Positions 50,956 to 60,527 are shown, counted from the first letter of the stretch. The stretch: 64,000 nt of DNA from Mucilaginibacter sp. 14171R-50 (GCF_010093045.1 NZ_CP048115.1:2046001-2110000), one strand, 5' to 3'. The notes: generated by a model not told the origin, from the sequence alone. Numbers and translations: made by a program.

Positions 50956-51471
50956 ATGGTTGATTTTACTACCATTATTCATCGGCATAACGAGCATGGC
51001 GACAAAACCGGCTGGACTTATATTATCATCCCGTTTGATATCGCGCAGCAAATACTGCCTGGGAATAAAAAGGCGGTAAGGGTAAAAGGCTGGCTGGATG
51101 ACTTTGCTGTTGCGGGTATGTCTATGATGCCGGTTGGCGAGGGGGATTTTTTGCTGGCCCTGCGTGCCCATATCAGGAAGGCTATCCATAAAAGCCACGG
51201 CGCCATGTTAAGGGTTAGGCTGGAACATGATAAAGACTTTAAAATAGAAATGCCTGCCGACCTGCAGGAGTGTTTTGACTTTGAACAACCCGAAGCGTTT
51301 GAATATTTCAGCAGCCTGGCAAAATCTCACCAGGGCTACTTTATCAAATGGATAACCGACGCCAAAACAGTTGAGACACGCGCCAGCCGTATAGCCAAAA
51401 CCATTAGCGCGGCTTTACGCCGCATGGACTATGGCGACATTTTGCGCGAGCAGAAAAGGTTAAGGGAATAA
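50956..51471 (+). CDS. YdeI/OmdA-type protein with DUF1905
   Basis: 171 residues from the ATG at 50956; TTG and GTG lie two codons upstream and a TATATTTG box (50945-50952) overlaps them. Residues about 1-90 are a DUF1905 beta barrel (KTGWTYIIIPFDIAQQIL, RVKGWLDDFAVAGMSMMPV, DFLLALRAHIRKAI). The C-terminal part is the OmdA helical pair (EYFSSLAKSHQGYFIKWITDAKTVETRASRI, read in parts). The biochemical role is unknown. It is a second YdeI-like protein in this window, distant from the one at 5339. Confidence 0.75.
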   Translation: MVDFTTIIHRHNEHGDKTGWTYIIIPFDIAQQILPGNKKAVRVKGWLDDFAVAGMSMMPVGEGDFLLALRAHIRKAIHKSHGAMLRVRLEHDKDFKIEMPADLQECFDFEQPEAFEYFSSLAKSHQGYFIKWITDAKTVETRASRIAKTISAALRRMDYGDILREQKRLRE

Positions 51472-51482
51472 GCAGGCAAATA

Positions 51483-52486
51483 TTAGTCGCCCGGTTTATA
51501 GCTGTTGCTCTTTACAATAGCTAACGCTTTGGCGAACCGTCCTTGTTGCAGGTTATGCAATAGTTGCCCCAGATGCGCCCGGGCATACTGCTGCCGGGCG
51601 TCGGCATTTACCAGGTTAACGCGGCCCGCCCACATCCGGTCGTGAAACTCCCTGAAATTGGGATAAGGAGCAGTAAAATCAACAGGCTGGTTGGCGTTGA
51701 AGCAAATAAGCCCGAAAAAGGTAAAGTAAAAAAAGTGCAGCAGCTGCTGCATCAGGTAAAAGCGGGCAAGCTGGTAATCGGTGGCATCGCTGCCAAAGTA
51801 AGCTTTCAGGTATGCCTTCTCTTCATGGTCATTGTTCACCGCAAAGTTGGCGATAACGGCAAGGTCGGTATAACGGTCGTTCAAAAAGGCGGCTTCCCAA
51901 TCAACCAGCCAGGGGTTAGTTCCGTCAAAAAGGATGTTTTCGGGTTTAAGGTCGTTATGGCAGGCTACCAGGTCGCTATCGTTGGTAGGGTATACTCGCG
52001 TTTGATCTGGTCGTAATGTTCAAAAAGCCTTGCTGCTATTTTGCCGGGCAGGGTACAGGCAGCTCTGAACTTTTGCACAAACCCATCCATTCGTTCCAGG
52101 TAATTCATCCGGTTGGGGAACGCGGGCAACGTATGCAAGCGCCCGAGCAGCGGCGGCATTTTCTCCCTCGCCAGGTTCAGTTCAAAAGGTTTCGCCTCCA
52201 CAAAATCAGTGATGCATACCCTGTCGGCAGCGTTGGTGTACCAAACACGCGGCGCTATTCCGGCTTCGGCTGCAGCTTTCATGCAGTTGTACCAGTGCGC
52301 GGGGTCGTTCATATCATTCATTTGGGTAATGATGCGCAGCAGGTACGGCTTGTTTTTTATCACGATCTTAAAAATAAGGGCGGATGAAAGTCCGGCGGTT
52401 AGCTGGCAAACTTCATCAAACCAGGTTACATCAAATGCTGTTTGCAGGGCACGTTCAACCAAAGGCCTTTTTTCTTCAGGGATCAT
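51483..52486 (-). pseudogene. APH/choline-kinase-like phosphotransferase, frameshifted
   Basis: Two frames together give one protein of about 334 residues. The first frame (52486 to 51965) has EEKRPLVERALQTAFDVTWF, VIKNKPYLLRIITQMN, the FVEAKPFELNL segment and then runs out of frame near 51988-51990. The second frame carries ACHNDLKPENILFD (catalytic loop), WLVDWEAAFLNDRYTDLA (the metal-binding D in DWE) and continues to the stop at 51483. Losing one C in a CCC run explains the shift. It belongs to the aminoglycoside/choline kinase fold; substrate unknown. It could be a real pseudogene or a sequencing error. Confidence 0.75.
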
Positions 52487-52699
52487 AAATTATGTTGTAA
52501 AATGTTGGTTAATAGCCAAATATATCCGCGCAAATACATTCAAAAAAATGTTTCCGGGTATATTTTTTTGGGCGAAATAAATGAGTAGTGCGTGCGTTAA
52601 CCTAATGCAGGCTGTTAAGAATGCAGCATGCTAAAGCATCAAAAACCTAAGTTGGTAATCTAAGGATGACTGACGGAAAGTAAATAATAATGATAAGTT

Positions 52700-53005
52700 T
52701 TATGTAAGAAAAGACCTCTTCTTGGGATCTTGCCTATTGTCGAAAATAGACAAAAGTTCAATCCGGTTTATATTTACCCTAAAAAATATTGATGTTTGGG
52801 ATGAAACAACGCAACGACGTATATTTTTGCTTTTTACAATTAGGGGAAATTGCTCTGGGGCATTCTGTATTCTATTGATCTGGTCGTTTATGCGTTCTGC
52901 TACCCTTTTGGTGATCAGTTCGCCCCATTCTTTCATTAAATAGCTCAACAGTTGCTCATATTCAGTAAGGGACCTTAATGACCAGATTAATTTTGGCTGT
53001 GTCAT
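52700..53005 (-). CDS. RelE/ParE-family toxin
   Basis: 101 residues. The pattern IWSLRSLTEYEQLLSYLMKEWG, RINDQINRIQNAPEQFP, IRRCVVSSQTSIFFRVN and a final ELLSIFDNRQDPKK are typical of the RelE/ParE fold. The start overlaps the antitoxin stop by 4 bp (ATGA), with the antitoxin gene first. Some ParE toxins inhibit gyrase, and this pair lies between parE and parC of topoisomerase IV, but a functional link is not shown. Confidence 0.85.
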   Translation of the reverse strand: MTQPKLIWSLRSLTEYEQLLSYLMKEWGELITKRVAERINDQINRIQNAPEQFPLIVKSKNIRRCVVSSQTSIFFRVNINRIELLSIFDNRQDPKKRSFLT

Positions 53006-53241
53006 TTATCTATACCCAGTTGTTTCAACTTATCGGTAATCCTATTTATAGCCTCTTCATGGGTAAAGATCCTGCCAGCTTCCACATCGTCAATGCCGGC
53101 GTTAATTCCTTCTATTTCAGCTGCTGACAGGCCAGCCCACTCATCATCCTGCATTTGGTATTCCAATCCCAAACGATCAAGTACTTCTTGCAAAGCCGAT
53201 AGATCTTTTTCTTTATCTATCTGTACAGTTAATGTCGTCAT
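53002..53241 (-). CDS. antitoxin of the RelE/ParE pair
   Basis: 79 residues, acidic: DKEKDLSALQEVLDRLGL, DDEWAGLSAAEIEGINAGI, EEAINRITDKLKQLG. It is the upstream gene of a two-gene toxin-antitoxin unit. No clear DNA-binding motif (MetJ/Arc or HTH) is evident, so the DNA-binding class is unassigned. Confidence 0.8.
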   Translation of the reverse strand: MTTLTVQIDKEKDLSALQEVLDRLGLEYQMQDDEWAGLSAAEIEGINAGIDDVEAGRIFTHEEAINRITDKLKQLGIDK

Positions 53242-53328
53242 AAATCAAATTTACCTATTTTTTAATTAAACATCAAAGGTGAATTACTGTGCAAATGTTA
53301 GTAAAAATACCTTTTTTACAGCTAAAAT

Positions 53329-53360
53329 CTACACATCTGCATGTCTGCACATCTGCACAT
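53329..53360. repeat. 8-bp micro-array, unit CTGCACAT
   Basis: Four units (CTACACAT, CTGCATGT, CTGCACAT, CTGCACAT) lie 41 bp before the parC start. Confidence 0.75.
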
Positions 53361-53400
53361 TTCCCTATCTTTACCCATCCTTAATTTTTTTAGTTACAGC

Positions 53401-56307
53401 ATGAGCGACGATCTGAACAATCCTGATACTCCTAAAAACAATAACGAAGAAAATATACTGCATAAAGTTACCTCGCTCGACGGGCTGTACGAAAACTGGT
53501 TTCTGGATTACGCCTCTTATGTAATACTTGATCGTGCCGTTCCGCATATAAACGATGGCTTAAAACCTGTGCAGCGCCGCATACTGCATTCGCTTAAAGA
53601 GATGGACGACGGGCGCTTTAACAAGGCGGCCAACGTTATAGGTAACACCATGAAGTATCATCCGCACGGGGATGCTTCTATTGGTGATGCTATGGTGCAG
53701 ATAGGGCAGAAGAACCTGCTCATAGATTGCCAGGGTAACTGGGGCGACCCTATAACCGGCGACTCGGCAGCGGCCCCGCGTTACATCGAGGCGCGCCTTT
53801 CAAAATTTGCGCTGGATGTTGTTTTTAACCCCGATACTACCGTTTGGCAGGCCAGTTACGATGGCCGTAACCGCGAGCCGATAACCTTGCCGGTAAAGTT
53901 CCCGCTGCTGCTGGCGCAGGGTGCCGAGGGTATTGCGGTAGGCCTGGCCACTAAGATATTGCCCCATAATTTTATTGAGCTGATAGACGCCTCGATTGCG
54001 GTGCTTAAGGGTGACCGGCCAAACCTGCTGCCCGATTTCCCGACGGGGGGTATGGCGGATGCTTCGGCTTATAACGAGGGACAACGTGGCGGCCGGATCC
54101 GTGTGCGCGCCAAGATAGTTGAGCGCGATAAAAAAACGCTTACCATTACCGAAATACCTTTTACCACCACCACCGGCAGCCTGATAGACAGCGTGATATC
54201 TGCCAATGACAAGGGTAAGATCAAAATAAAAAAGATAGAGGATAACACCGCCCAGGATGTGGAGATAGTGATACACCTGGCGCCCGGTATTTCGCCCGAT
54301 GTAACTATTGATGCCCTTTACGCCTTTACCGATTGCGAGGTTTCCATATCGCCGAACACCTGCGTGATACAGGACGATAAGCCGCGCTTTATGAGCGTGA
54401 ACGACATGCTGAGCGAAAGCACCTTCTTCACCAAAGACCTGCTGAAACAGGAACTGGAGATAAAGCTGAAGGAACTGATGGAAAAGATCTTTTTCAGTTC
54501 GCTGCTCAAGATTTTTATCCAGGAGGGGATGTATAAACACCCGGATTACGAGAACTCGACAGATTTTGAAGGCGTACTGGTTGTACTGAACAAGTTGTTC
54601 GAGCCTTTCTTCCCGCAGTTTTATCGCACTATACTGCCCGAGGATTATAAAAAGCTGATAGATAAGCCGATGAGCAGCATTACCCGTTTTGATGTGAAGA
54701 AAACGGATGAACAGATAAAAGCGCTTGAAGCGGAAATAAAAACGGTAAAAAATCACCTAAAACACCTTACCGATTATACTATCGCCTGGTTCGAAAAACT
54801 AAAGGACAAGTACGGTAAAGACCGCGGCCGTAAAACCGAACTGCGCACCTTTGATAAGGTAGAAGCAGCACAGGTGGCCCTGGCAAACGTTAAGCTATAC
54901 GTAAACCGCGAAGACGGCTTTATTGGCAGCGGGTTAAAGAAAGATGAGTTTGTGTGCGACTGCTCGGACATCGACGAGATCATCGTTTTTCGCGGCGATG
55001 GCAGGTTTATTGTGACCAAGGTGCAGGATAAAGTGTTTGTGGGCAAGGATATTGTGCATGTGGCCGTATTTAAAAAGAACGACGACCGCACCGTTTACAA
55101 CATGATCTACAAAGACGGGCAAAGCGGCGTAAGCTATATTAAACGATTCTCGGTAACAGGGGTAACCCGCGATAAAGAATATGATTTAACCAAAGGCAGC
55201 AAGGGTTCAAAGGTGCTGTATTTTACAGCCAACCCCAACGGCGAAGCCGAGGTGGTTAACGTGCAGTTAAAGCCTCATCAAAAGCTTAAAAAGCTGCAAT
55301 TTGACGAGGATTTTGCGCAGCTGGCCATTAAAGGCCGCAACTCTATAGGTAATATGGTTACCAAATACCCGGTTAAAAAGGTGATCTTGAAGAGTAAGGG
55401 CATCTCGACACTGGCCGGCCGAAAGATATGGTACGATGATATATTAAAACGCCTTAACGCAGATGGCCGCGGCAAATACCTCGGCGAGTTTGACGGCGAC
55501 GACCGTATACTAACGGTAATGAGCAACGGTATTTACGAACTGACCAGCTTTGACCTGAACAACCATTTTGATGATAAGATGATCGTCATCGAGAAATACG
55601 ACCCGGCAAAGGTATTCGCGGTGGTGCATTACGATGGTAAATCAAAAAATTACATGGTAAAACGCTTTGTGTTCGAAAATACCGTTATAGGTAAGCAAAC
55701 CAGTATCATCAGCGACGAAAGCGGGTCAAAACTCATCATCATCTCCGGGGCGGCACAGCCTGTGGTAAAGGTTGACCAACTTAAAGGTAAAACCCTTATC
55801 CCCGAAGAAGCGGAACTGAACCTTAGCGACCTGATAGATGTAAAAGGCATGAAAGCGATGGGTAACCGCCTGTCGGTACACCAGGTAAAAAGCGTGGAAC
55901 TGCTCACCGAGCACGACGATGCCGAGGATGTACCAGACCCGGCACCGGACTCGATAGAGGATACCGAAATTATCATCACCGGCGAGGACAAACATATACC
56001 CGATACACCTCCGGGTGCTGCGAAGGCAAAACCCCAGGCCGCGCCTATACAATCTGAGCCGGCAAAACCCGTTATAGAAAAACCGGCGGAACCGGAACCA
56101 ACTAAACCTGTGGATGAAAAAGTTGGGGCCGCAGAGGCAGCCGGAAAAACATTCGTGAATCCGGAAGAAAAGCCTGGGAAAACGGCGGAAAAAACTCAGG
56201 AAATACCGGAAAAAACTCAGGAAATTTCAAAAAAGAAGGTTGATTTTGAGATCACCAATCCGGACGATATCGAGATTGATGATAAGGGACAATTAGGTTT
56301 GTTTTAA
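53401..56307 (+). CDS. parC: DNA topoisomerase IV subunit A
   Basis: 968 residues from the ATG at 53401; the frame is open 20 codons further upstream into the micro-array. The breakage-reunion domain has the catalytic Tyr128 in AAPRYIEARL, then the conserved GNTMKYHPHGD and FPLLLAQGAEGIAVGLATK (in parts). The C-terminal beta-propeller blades follow (for example GDGRFIVTKV and KFLGEFDGD-type repeats), but the GyrA-box of gyrase is not seen, in line with ParC. A long disordered tail rich in Pro, Glu and Lys (about residues 860-960) ends in DDKGQLGLF, a beta-clamp-like motif. It works with ParE (47155) in chromosome decatenation. Confidence 0.9.
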   Translation: MSDDLNNPDTPKNNNEENILHKVTSLDGLYENWFLDYASYVILDRAVPHINDGLKPVQRRILHSLKEMDDGRFNKAANVIGNTMKYHPHGDASIGDAMVQIGQKNLLIDCQGNWGDPITGDSAAAPRYIEARLSKFALDVVFNPDTTVWQASYDGRNREPITLPVKFPLLLAQGAEGIAVGLATKILPHNFIELIDASIAVLKGDRPNLLPDFPTGGMADASAYNEGQRGGRIRVRAKIVERDKKTLTITEIPFTTTTGSLIDSVISANDKGKIKIKKIEDNTAQDVEIVIHLAPGISPDVTIDALYAFTDCEVSISPNTCVIQDDKPRFMSVNDMLSESTFFTKDLLKQELEIKLKELMEKIFFSSLLKIFIQEGMYKHPDYENSTDFEGVLVVLNKLFEPFFPQFYRTILPEDYKKLIDKPMSSITRFDVKKTDEQIKALEAEIKTVKNHLKHLTDYTIAWFEKLKDKYGKDRGRKTELRTFDKVEAAQVALANVKLYVNREDGFIGSGLKKDEFVCDCSDIDEIIVFRGDGRFIVTKVQDKVFVGKDIVHVAVFKKNDDRTVYNMIYKDGQSGVSYIKRFSVTGVTRDKEYDLTKGSKGSKVLYFTANPNGEAEVVNVQLKPHQKLKKLQFDEDFAQLAIKGRNSIGNMVTKYPVKKVILKSKGISTLAGRKIWYDDILKRLNADGRGKYLGEFDGDDRILTVMSNGIYELTSFDLNNHFDDKMIVIEKYDPAKVFAVVHYDGKSKNYMVKRFVFENTVIGKQTSIISDESGSKLIIISGAAQPVVKVDQLKGKTLIPEEAELNLSDLIDVKGMKAMGNRLSVHQVKSVELLTEHDDAEDVPDPAPDSIEDTEIIITGEDKHIPDTPPGAAKAKPQAAPIQSEPAKPVIEKPAEPEPTKPVDEKVGAAEAAGKTFVNPEEKPGKTAEKTQEIPEKTQEISKKKVDFEITNPDDIEIDDKGQLGLF

Positions 56308-56321
56308 TACATAGCCGCGTT

Positions 56322-58172
56322 ATGCTGAAGAGGATATTAGCTTGTTTCGTTTTAGTTTTTGGTATGCTTAATATTGGCAGGGCCCAAACTGATAGTCATA
56401 CCTTCGCCCTGGGCGACAGCACCTTTTTGCTGGATGGTAAGCCGCTGCAAATGATCTCGGGCGAGATGCACTACACCCGTATACCACGTGAGTACTGGCG
56501 CGAGCGGATGAAGATGGCTAAAGCAATGGGCCTCAATACCATAGGTACCTACGTTTTCTGGAACGCGCACGAGCCGGTGCAGGGCAAGTATGATTTTACC
56601 GGCAACAACGATATAGCCGAATTTGTGCGTATAGCCAAAGAAGAAGGCCTTTGGGTGGTGATGCGCCCAAGCCCCTACGTATGCGCCGAGTGGGAATTTG
56701 GCGGTTACCCCTGGTGGCTGTTAAAGAACAAAAACCTTAAGGTACGCAGTAAGGACCCTGAATTTATCAACGCTTACCGTAACTACATGATAGAGTTGGG
56801 CAAACAGCTTGCGCCCTTGCAGATAAACCACGGCGGCAATATCCTGATGGTACAGATCGAAAACGAGTATGGCTCGTTCAGTAACGATAAAGAATACCTG
56901 GCCCAAAACGAAAAAATTTTCCGCGAGGCCGGTTTTGACGGCTTGCTGTTTACCTGCGATGGCCCAGGCCAGATGCCCGCTGGCTACCTGCCGGGGTTTC
57001 TACCTGCTGTAAACGGGGAGGATGATCCTGCTAAGGTAAAGGCGCTTATCAACAAATATCATAACGGCAAAGGCCCGTATTACATTGCCGAATGGTACCC
57101 CGGCTGGTTTGATAGCTGGGGCAAGCCGCATAGCGGCAGCAACGCCGATGAAGATGCCAAAAAGCTTGATGAGGTTTTATCGGCAGGGATTTCCATCAAT
57201 ATGTATATGTTTCATGGCGGTACTACGCGCGATTTTATGAATGGCGCCAACATGAGCCGTACCGAGGCTTATGCCCCTCAAACATCAAGCTATGATTATG
57301 ATGCCCCGCTTGACGAGGCAGGCAACCCCACGCCAAAATATTTTAAATTAAGAGCAATTATTGCTAAACATTTACCTGCTGGCGAAACCCTGCCGGATGT
57401 GCCCGAAAAAAAGCGCCGTACCTTTGCTTTAGAGGTGATCAAGTTAACTGGCGTTGCAAACCTGTTCAGCAATTTAGGTACACCTGTAGAAAGCGACAGG
57501 CCGCTTAGCTTTGAGGATATTGACCAGGGCTACGGCTTTGTGTTGTACCGTACCACCCTGGCCAACGCTGCAAGCGGGTTGCTTAAAATTAAGGAACTGC
57601 GCGATTATGCCACCGTTTACCTTAATGGGAAACGCATCAGTGTGCTGGACAGGCGCTTAAAGCAGGACTCGCTGCAGTTGGATAACCCTAACCCAAACAG
57701 CGTGCTTGATATACTGGTAGAAAACAATGGCCGCATTAACTACGGCCCTTACTTAACCGATAACCGGCAAGGCATAACGGATAAAGTTACCCTGAACGGG
57801 CACGAGCTTTTAGGCTGGAAAATGTATAAGTTTCCATTTGGAACCACCGAGGGCTTTAAATACCTGCCGGCACAAAATCAGAACGAACTGCAGCCCGCCC
57901 TCTATCGCGGTACTTTCGCGCTGCGGGGCGTGGTTGATACTTACCTTGACATGAGTGGCTTTGGCAAAGGCTTTGTGTTCGTTAATGGCCATAACCTGGG
58001 CAAATACTGGGAGATCGGGCCGCAGCAAACGCTGTATGTGCCCGCAGCATGGCTAAAAAAAGGCGTTAACGAGGTAATTGTATTCGATGAACTTAAAAGC
58101 GGTCATACCGAATTATCAACCTTCGACCATCCGGTTTTAAACCAGGTAAACTCACCTGCCTCCCAAAAGTAA
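56322..58172 (+). CDS. exported GH35 beta-galactosidase
   Basis: 616 residues with a signal peptide (MLKRILACFVLVFGMLNIGRA). The GH35 catalytic acid/base is Glu182 in QIENEYGS, and the nucleophile is Glu257 in YIAEWYPGW. Other family signatures are FLLDGKPLQMISGEMHYTRIP and MYMFHGGTTRDFMNGANM (read in parts). Beta-jelly-roll domains follow the barrel. It releases terminal beta-galactose from poly- or oligosaccharides. It starts 14 bp after parC and may be co-transcribed; a terminator follows at 58234. Confidence 0.92.
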   Translation: MLKRILACFVLVFGMLNIGRAQTDSHTFALGDSTFLLDGKPLQMISGEMHYTRIPREYWRERMKMAKAMGLNTIGTYVFWNAHEPVQGKYDFTGNNDIAEFVRIAKEEGLWVVMRPSPYVCAEWEFGGYPWWLLKNKNLKVRSKDPEFINAYRNYMIELGKQLAPLQINHGGNILMVQIENEYGSFSNDKEYLAQNEKIFREAGFDGLLFTCDGPGQMPAGYLPGFLPAVNGEDDPAKVKALINKYHNGKGPYYIAEWYPGWFDSWGKPHSGSNADEDAKKLDEVLSAGISINMYMFHGGTTRDFMNGANMSRTEAYAPQTSSYDYDAPLDEAGNPTPKYFKLRAIIAKHLPAGETLPDVPEKKRRTFALEVIKLTGVANLFSNLGTPVESDRPLSFEDIDQGYGFVLYRTTLANAASGLLKIKELRDYATVYLNGKRISVLDRRLKQDSLQLDNPNPNSVLDILVENNGRINYGPYLTDNRQGITDKVTLNGHELLGWKMYKFPFGTTEGFKYLPAQNQNELQPALYRGTFALRGVVDTYLDMSGFGKGFVFVNGHNLGKYWEIGPQQTLYVPAAWLKKGVNEVIVFDELKSGHTELSTFDHPVLNQVNSPASQK

Positions 58173-58233
58173 GCTTAAGCGAGGGTTTAAACGATTACCT
58201 CCCAATGGTGTCGCCCCAAAAAGAAAATTATAT

Positions 58234-58274
58234 ACAAACACAAAAGGCACCATTTTGGCGCCTTTTGTGTTTGT
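58234..58274. terminator. bidirectional terminator
   Basis: ACAAACACAAAAGGC and its exact complement form a 15-bp stem with an 11-nt loop between the convergent GH35 gene and the small-protein gene at 58292. Confidence 0.85.
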
Positions 58275-58291
58275 AAGTGTTTTATTGCTGA

Positions 58292-58630
58292 TTACAGGAT
58301 CAGGATCAATACCAGGATAATGATGATGATAGCACCAACTGAAAGGTAAACACCACCGCTACCCATTGCCTGGGCTTCGTGCTTAAGGTTTTTAAGCTCG
58401 GTTTTTAACTCTTTCTTTTCGGTTTTGTTCAGCTGAGATTTGTCCATTGCCTTGATCTCGTCAACACGCAACTTTATTTCCTCGATACGGGCGGCCTTCT
58501 GGTCTGCGGTCATGTGCGACGCAGCTTCTTTGTAGGCATCCTTATTATCAGTAAAAGTGGCGGCATTACTGTTAAAGGCAGTTACGGTTAGTAACATGGT
58601 TACGGCAATTAGATAAATTTTCTTTTTCAT
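58292..58630 (-). CDS. small exported helical protein
   Basis: 112 residues with a signal peptide (MKKKIYLIAVTMLLTVTAFNSNA). The mature part has a charged helix (ARIEEIKLRVDEIKAMDKSQL, KKELKTELKNLKHEAQ) and ends in a hydrophobic C-terminal membrane segment (SVGAIIIIILVLILIL). This tail-anchored layout with a preceding GG is common among small Bacteroidota envelope proteins of unknown role. Confidence 0.7.
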   Translation of the reverse strand: MKKKIYLIAVTMLLTVTAFNSNAATFTDNKDAYKEAASHMTADQKAARIEEIKLRVDEIKAMDKSQLNKTEKKELKTELKNLKHEAQAMGSGGVYLSVGAIIIIILVLILIL

Positions 58631-58713
58631 AGTTGTAAATGTTGGAGTTATGTATTTTTAGGATAAGCGTAAAAGCAATTCAAATGTTTTAAAAACAATA
58701 AAATAAATTGTTT

Positions 58714-59580
58714 TTATACGCTGATATAGTACGACGCTTCAAAAACATGCCCGACAACCACCTTCTGAATGTTCTCTTTTTGCCTGATATCTTTTGGCTC
58801 CCCTGCTGAGTCGGCACAGCCAAGCCAGGGTTCTATGCAAACAAAGTCGGCACCGGGTTTTGCCCATATGCCCAGGTAATTAAAATGCGGAAACTCCACC
58901 GACAGGCTTTGGTCGTGCTTGTCGCTTTTAATGGTAACCATCCGCGATTGTAAGTTTTTAAATACCAGCGCATCCTGCGCAAACAACTCGCGGGTTAACT
59001 GTAGTTTTTTGTTTGGCGTTGATACAGGCTGCGTTTCGCCGCTAAACAAACCCTCTTTGTTTAAAAGGTGCGATGCCAATTTTTCCTGTACCTCAAATTC
59101 CAGATAATAATCTTCAAATGTTTCGCCTGCGTTAAACGGTACGTTAAAGGCGGGGTGCCCCCCAACCGAAAAATAAACCGGCTTATCATCCCGGTTAATA
59201 AGCTTATAGGTTACCCTAAGGGCATTGTCAATGAGCGTGTACAACACCTGGAAATCGAATTTAAAAGGGAATACTGCAAGTGTTTTCTCGCAGTAGGGTA
59301 GCGAAAAGCCCGCATGAACGTCATCGCTGTCTAACAGGATAAAATCCGACTGGCGCGCAAAACCGTGCCTGTTCATTGGATAGGCTCGCCCGTCTACGTG
59401 TAGCTGATTATCCAGCAGGCCACCTACAATAGGGAACAGGTTTGGCGCATGGTAAGCCCAGACGTTCGGGTCGGCCTGCCACAATTGTTCCACTCCGGTT
59501 TCTTTATTAAATAACGAGGTAAGCTGAGCGCCTTTGCTATCGATGGCAACTTTCAGAAATTCATTTTCGAGCGTGATCAT
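58714..59580 (-). CDS. aldose-1-epimerase-family protein
   Basis: 288 residues from the ATG at 59578-59580, which puts MITLENEFLKVAIDSKGAQ at the N-terminus. The galactose-mutarotase-like fold shows APNLFPIVG, the RHGFARQSDF segment with the first conserved His, the SVGGHPAFNVPF segment with the second His, and a C-terminal Glu region FVCIEPWLG. It would interconvert alpha and beta anomers of hexoses or hexose phosphates (mutarotase/YeaD-like). It is separated by 125 bp from the P4 phosphatase gene upstream. Confidence 0.85.
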   Translation of the reverse strand: MITLENEFLKVAIDSKGAQLTSLFNKETGVEQLWQADPNVWAYHAPNLFPIVGGLLDNQLHVDGRAYPMNRHGFARQSDFILLDSDDVHAGFSLPYCEKTLAVFPFKFDFQVLYTLIDNALRVTYKLINRDDKPVYFSVGGHPAFNVPFNAGETFEDYYLEFEVQEKLASHLLNKEGLFSGETQPVSTPNKKLQLTRELFAQDALVFKNLQSRMVTIKSDKHDQSLSVEFPHFNYLGIWAKPGADFVCIEPWLGCADSAGEPKDIRQKENIQKVVVGHVFEASYYISV

Positions 59581-59705
59581 GCGTTGTGAGGTTTCAACGA
59601 ATATCAACAAACAAATTGGTATCTGGTTTCTGTTGTATAAAAATAGGGAAGGATAACCGACTTAATTCACCACATCGGGAGATACAGTAAATTAATTAGC
59701 TTATA

Positions 59706-60509
59706 TTATTCCTTATCCACCTTAAGTTTCACCCTGATAACAGAATCCTTTTGTGCGGCTGATTGCCCGTAATTGTAATTGAATAAAGCGCCTTCAAAAT
59801 CGCCGTAGGATACATTGGGTATCACAATATATTTATTGCCAAACTCTTTTTTTAATTGCCCGGTGGCCGCCTGCCTGCCTTGTTCGGCGGGTTTGTTATC
59901 ATACAACACATCAAAATCGGCCAGGTTGTCGCCACATAATAAAACAATATTATAATTAGCCAATACCTGTTTGCGGCGACCCTCTTTGCTTGATGTTTTT
60001 TGCCTTAACAGTACATGATCATTGTCTGTATCAGGCATGTTATACAATCGCAGGTTTTTAATGGTGCCTGAGCGCTCATCCTCGTCGCGGTTGGTTATGT
60101 AAAAAACCGCCACCCCCTTTGATGCCGCGTACTTAAAAAACTCCGGTGCGCCGGGTACCGTATCGGCCTGTCCTTTGCTTGTCCATGTCTTCCAGGTGGC
60201 CAGTGTGTATTCTTTATTGGTGATAGCACGCGCCGCATCGTAGGGGCTGTTATCTAATATAGTTTCGTCAATGTCGGTGACTACAGCCAGCGGTTTGCTG
60301 CCGGGGTTTTTCAGGGCTTCATCAAGCCTTAGCTTAGCTACATTATAAGCCTGGAAACACAATGCCCTATACTCGGCCGCCCGCTGCTGCCATACCGATG
60401 CCCATACTTTGCCGTTGTTGGCGATGGACGCGTTTTCGGTTTTCTTTTGTGTGGTGCAGGCTGTAAATAGCAAGGTTGCTGCAAGCAGGGCGATGATTGA
60501 TCTTTTCAT
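59706..60509 (-). CDS. lipoprotein acid phosphatase, P4/class B-like HAD
   Basis: 267 residues. The lipobox FTAC gives a lipidated Cys at residue 18. The HAD motif I is VVTDIDETILDNS with Asp79 as nucleophile and Asp81 as acid. The rest (VFYITNRDEDERSGTIKNL, DNLADFDVLY) matches the outer-membrane lipoprotein e(P4) family that removes phosphate from nucleotides such as NMN. It is on the periplasmic face of the outer membrane. It lies downstream of msrA on the same strand, with an 18-bp gap. Confidence 0.88.
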   Translation of the reverse strand: MKRSIIALLAATLLFTACTTQKKTENASIANNGKVWASVWQQRAAEYRALCFQAYNVAKLRLDEALKNPGSKPLAVVTDIDETILDNSPYDAARAITNKEYTLATWKTWTSKGQADTVPGAPEFFKYAASKGVAVFYITNRDEDERSGTIKNLRLYNMPDTDNDHVLLRQKTSSKEGRRKQVLANYNIVLLCGDNLADFDVLYDNKPAEQGRQAATGQLKKEFGNKYIVIPNVSYGDFEGALFNYNYGQSAAQKDSVIRVKLKVDKE

Positions 60510-60527
60510 GTAAATAAGCCTGGCCGG

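Noticed and set aside
53800..54756. 318-codon open frame on the minus strand inside parC
   Set aside because: Shadow of the strongly conserved parC frame; composition (many Tyr, Phe, Arg) is typical for antisense of GC-skewed codons.
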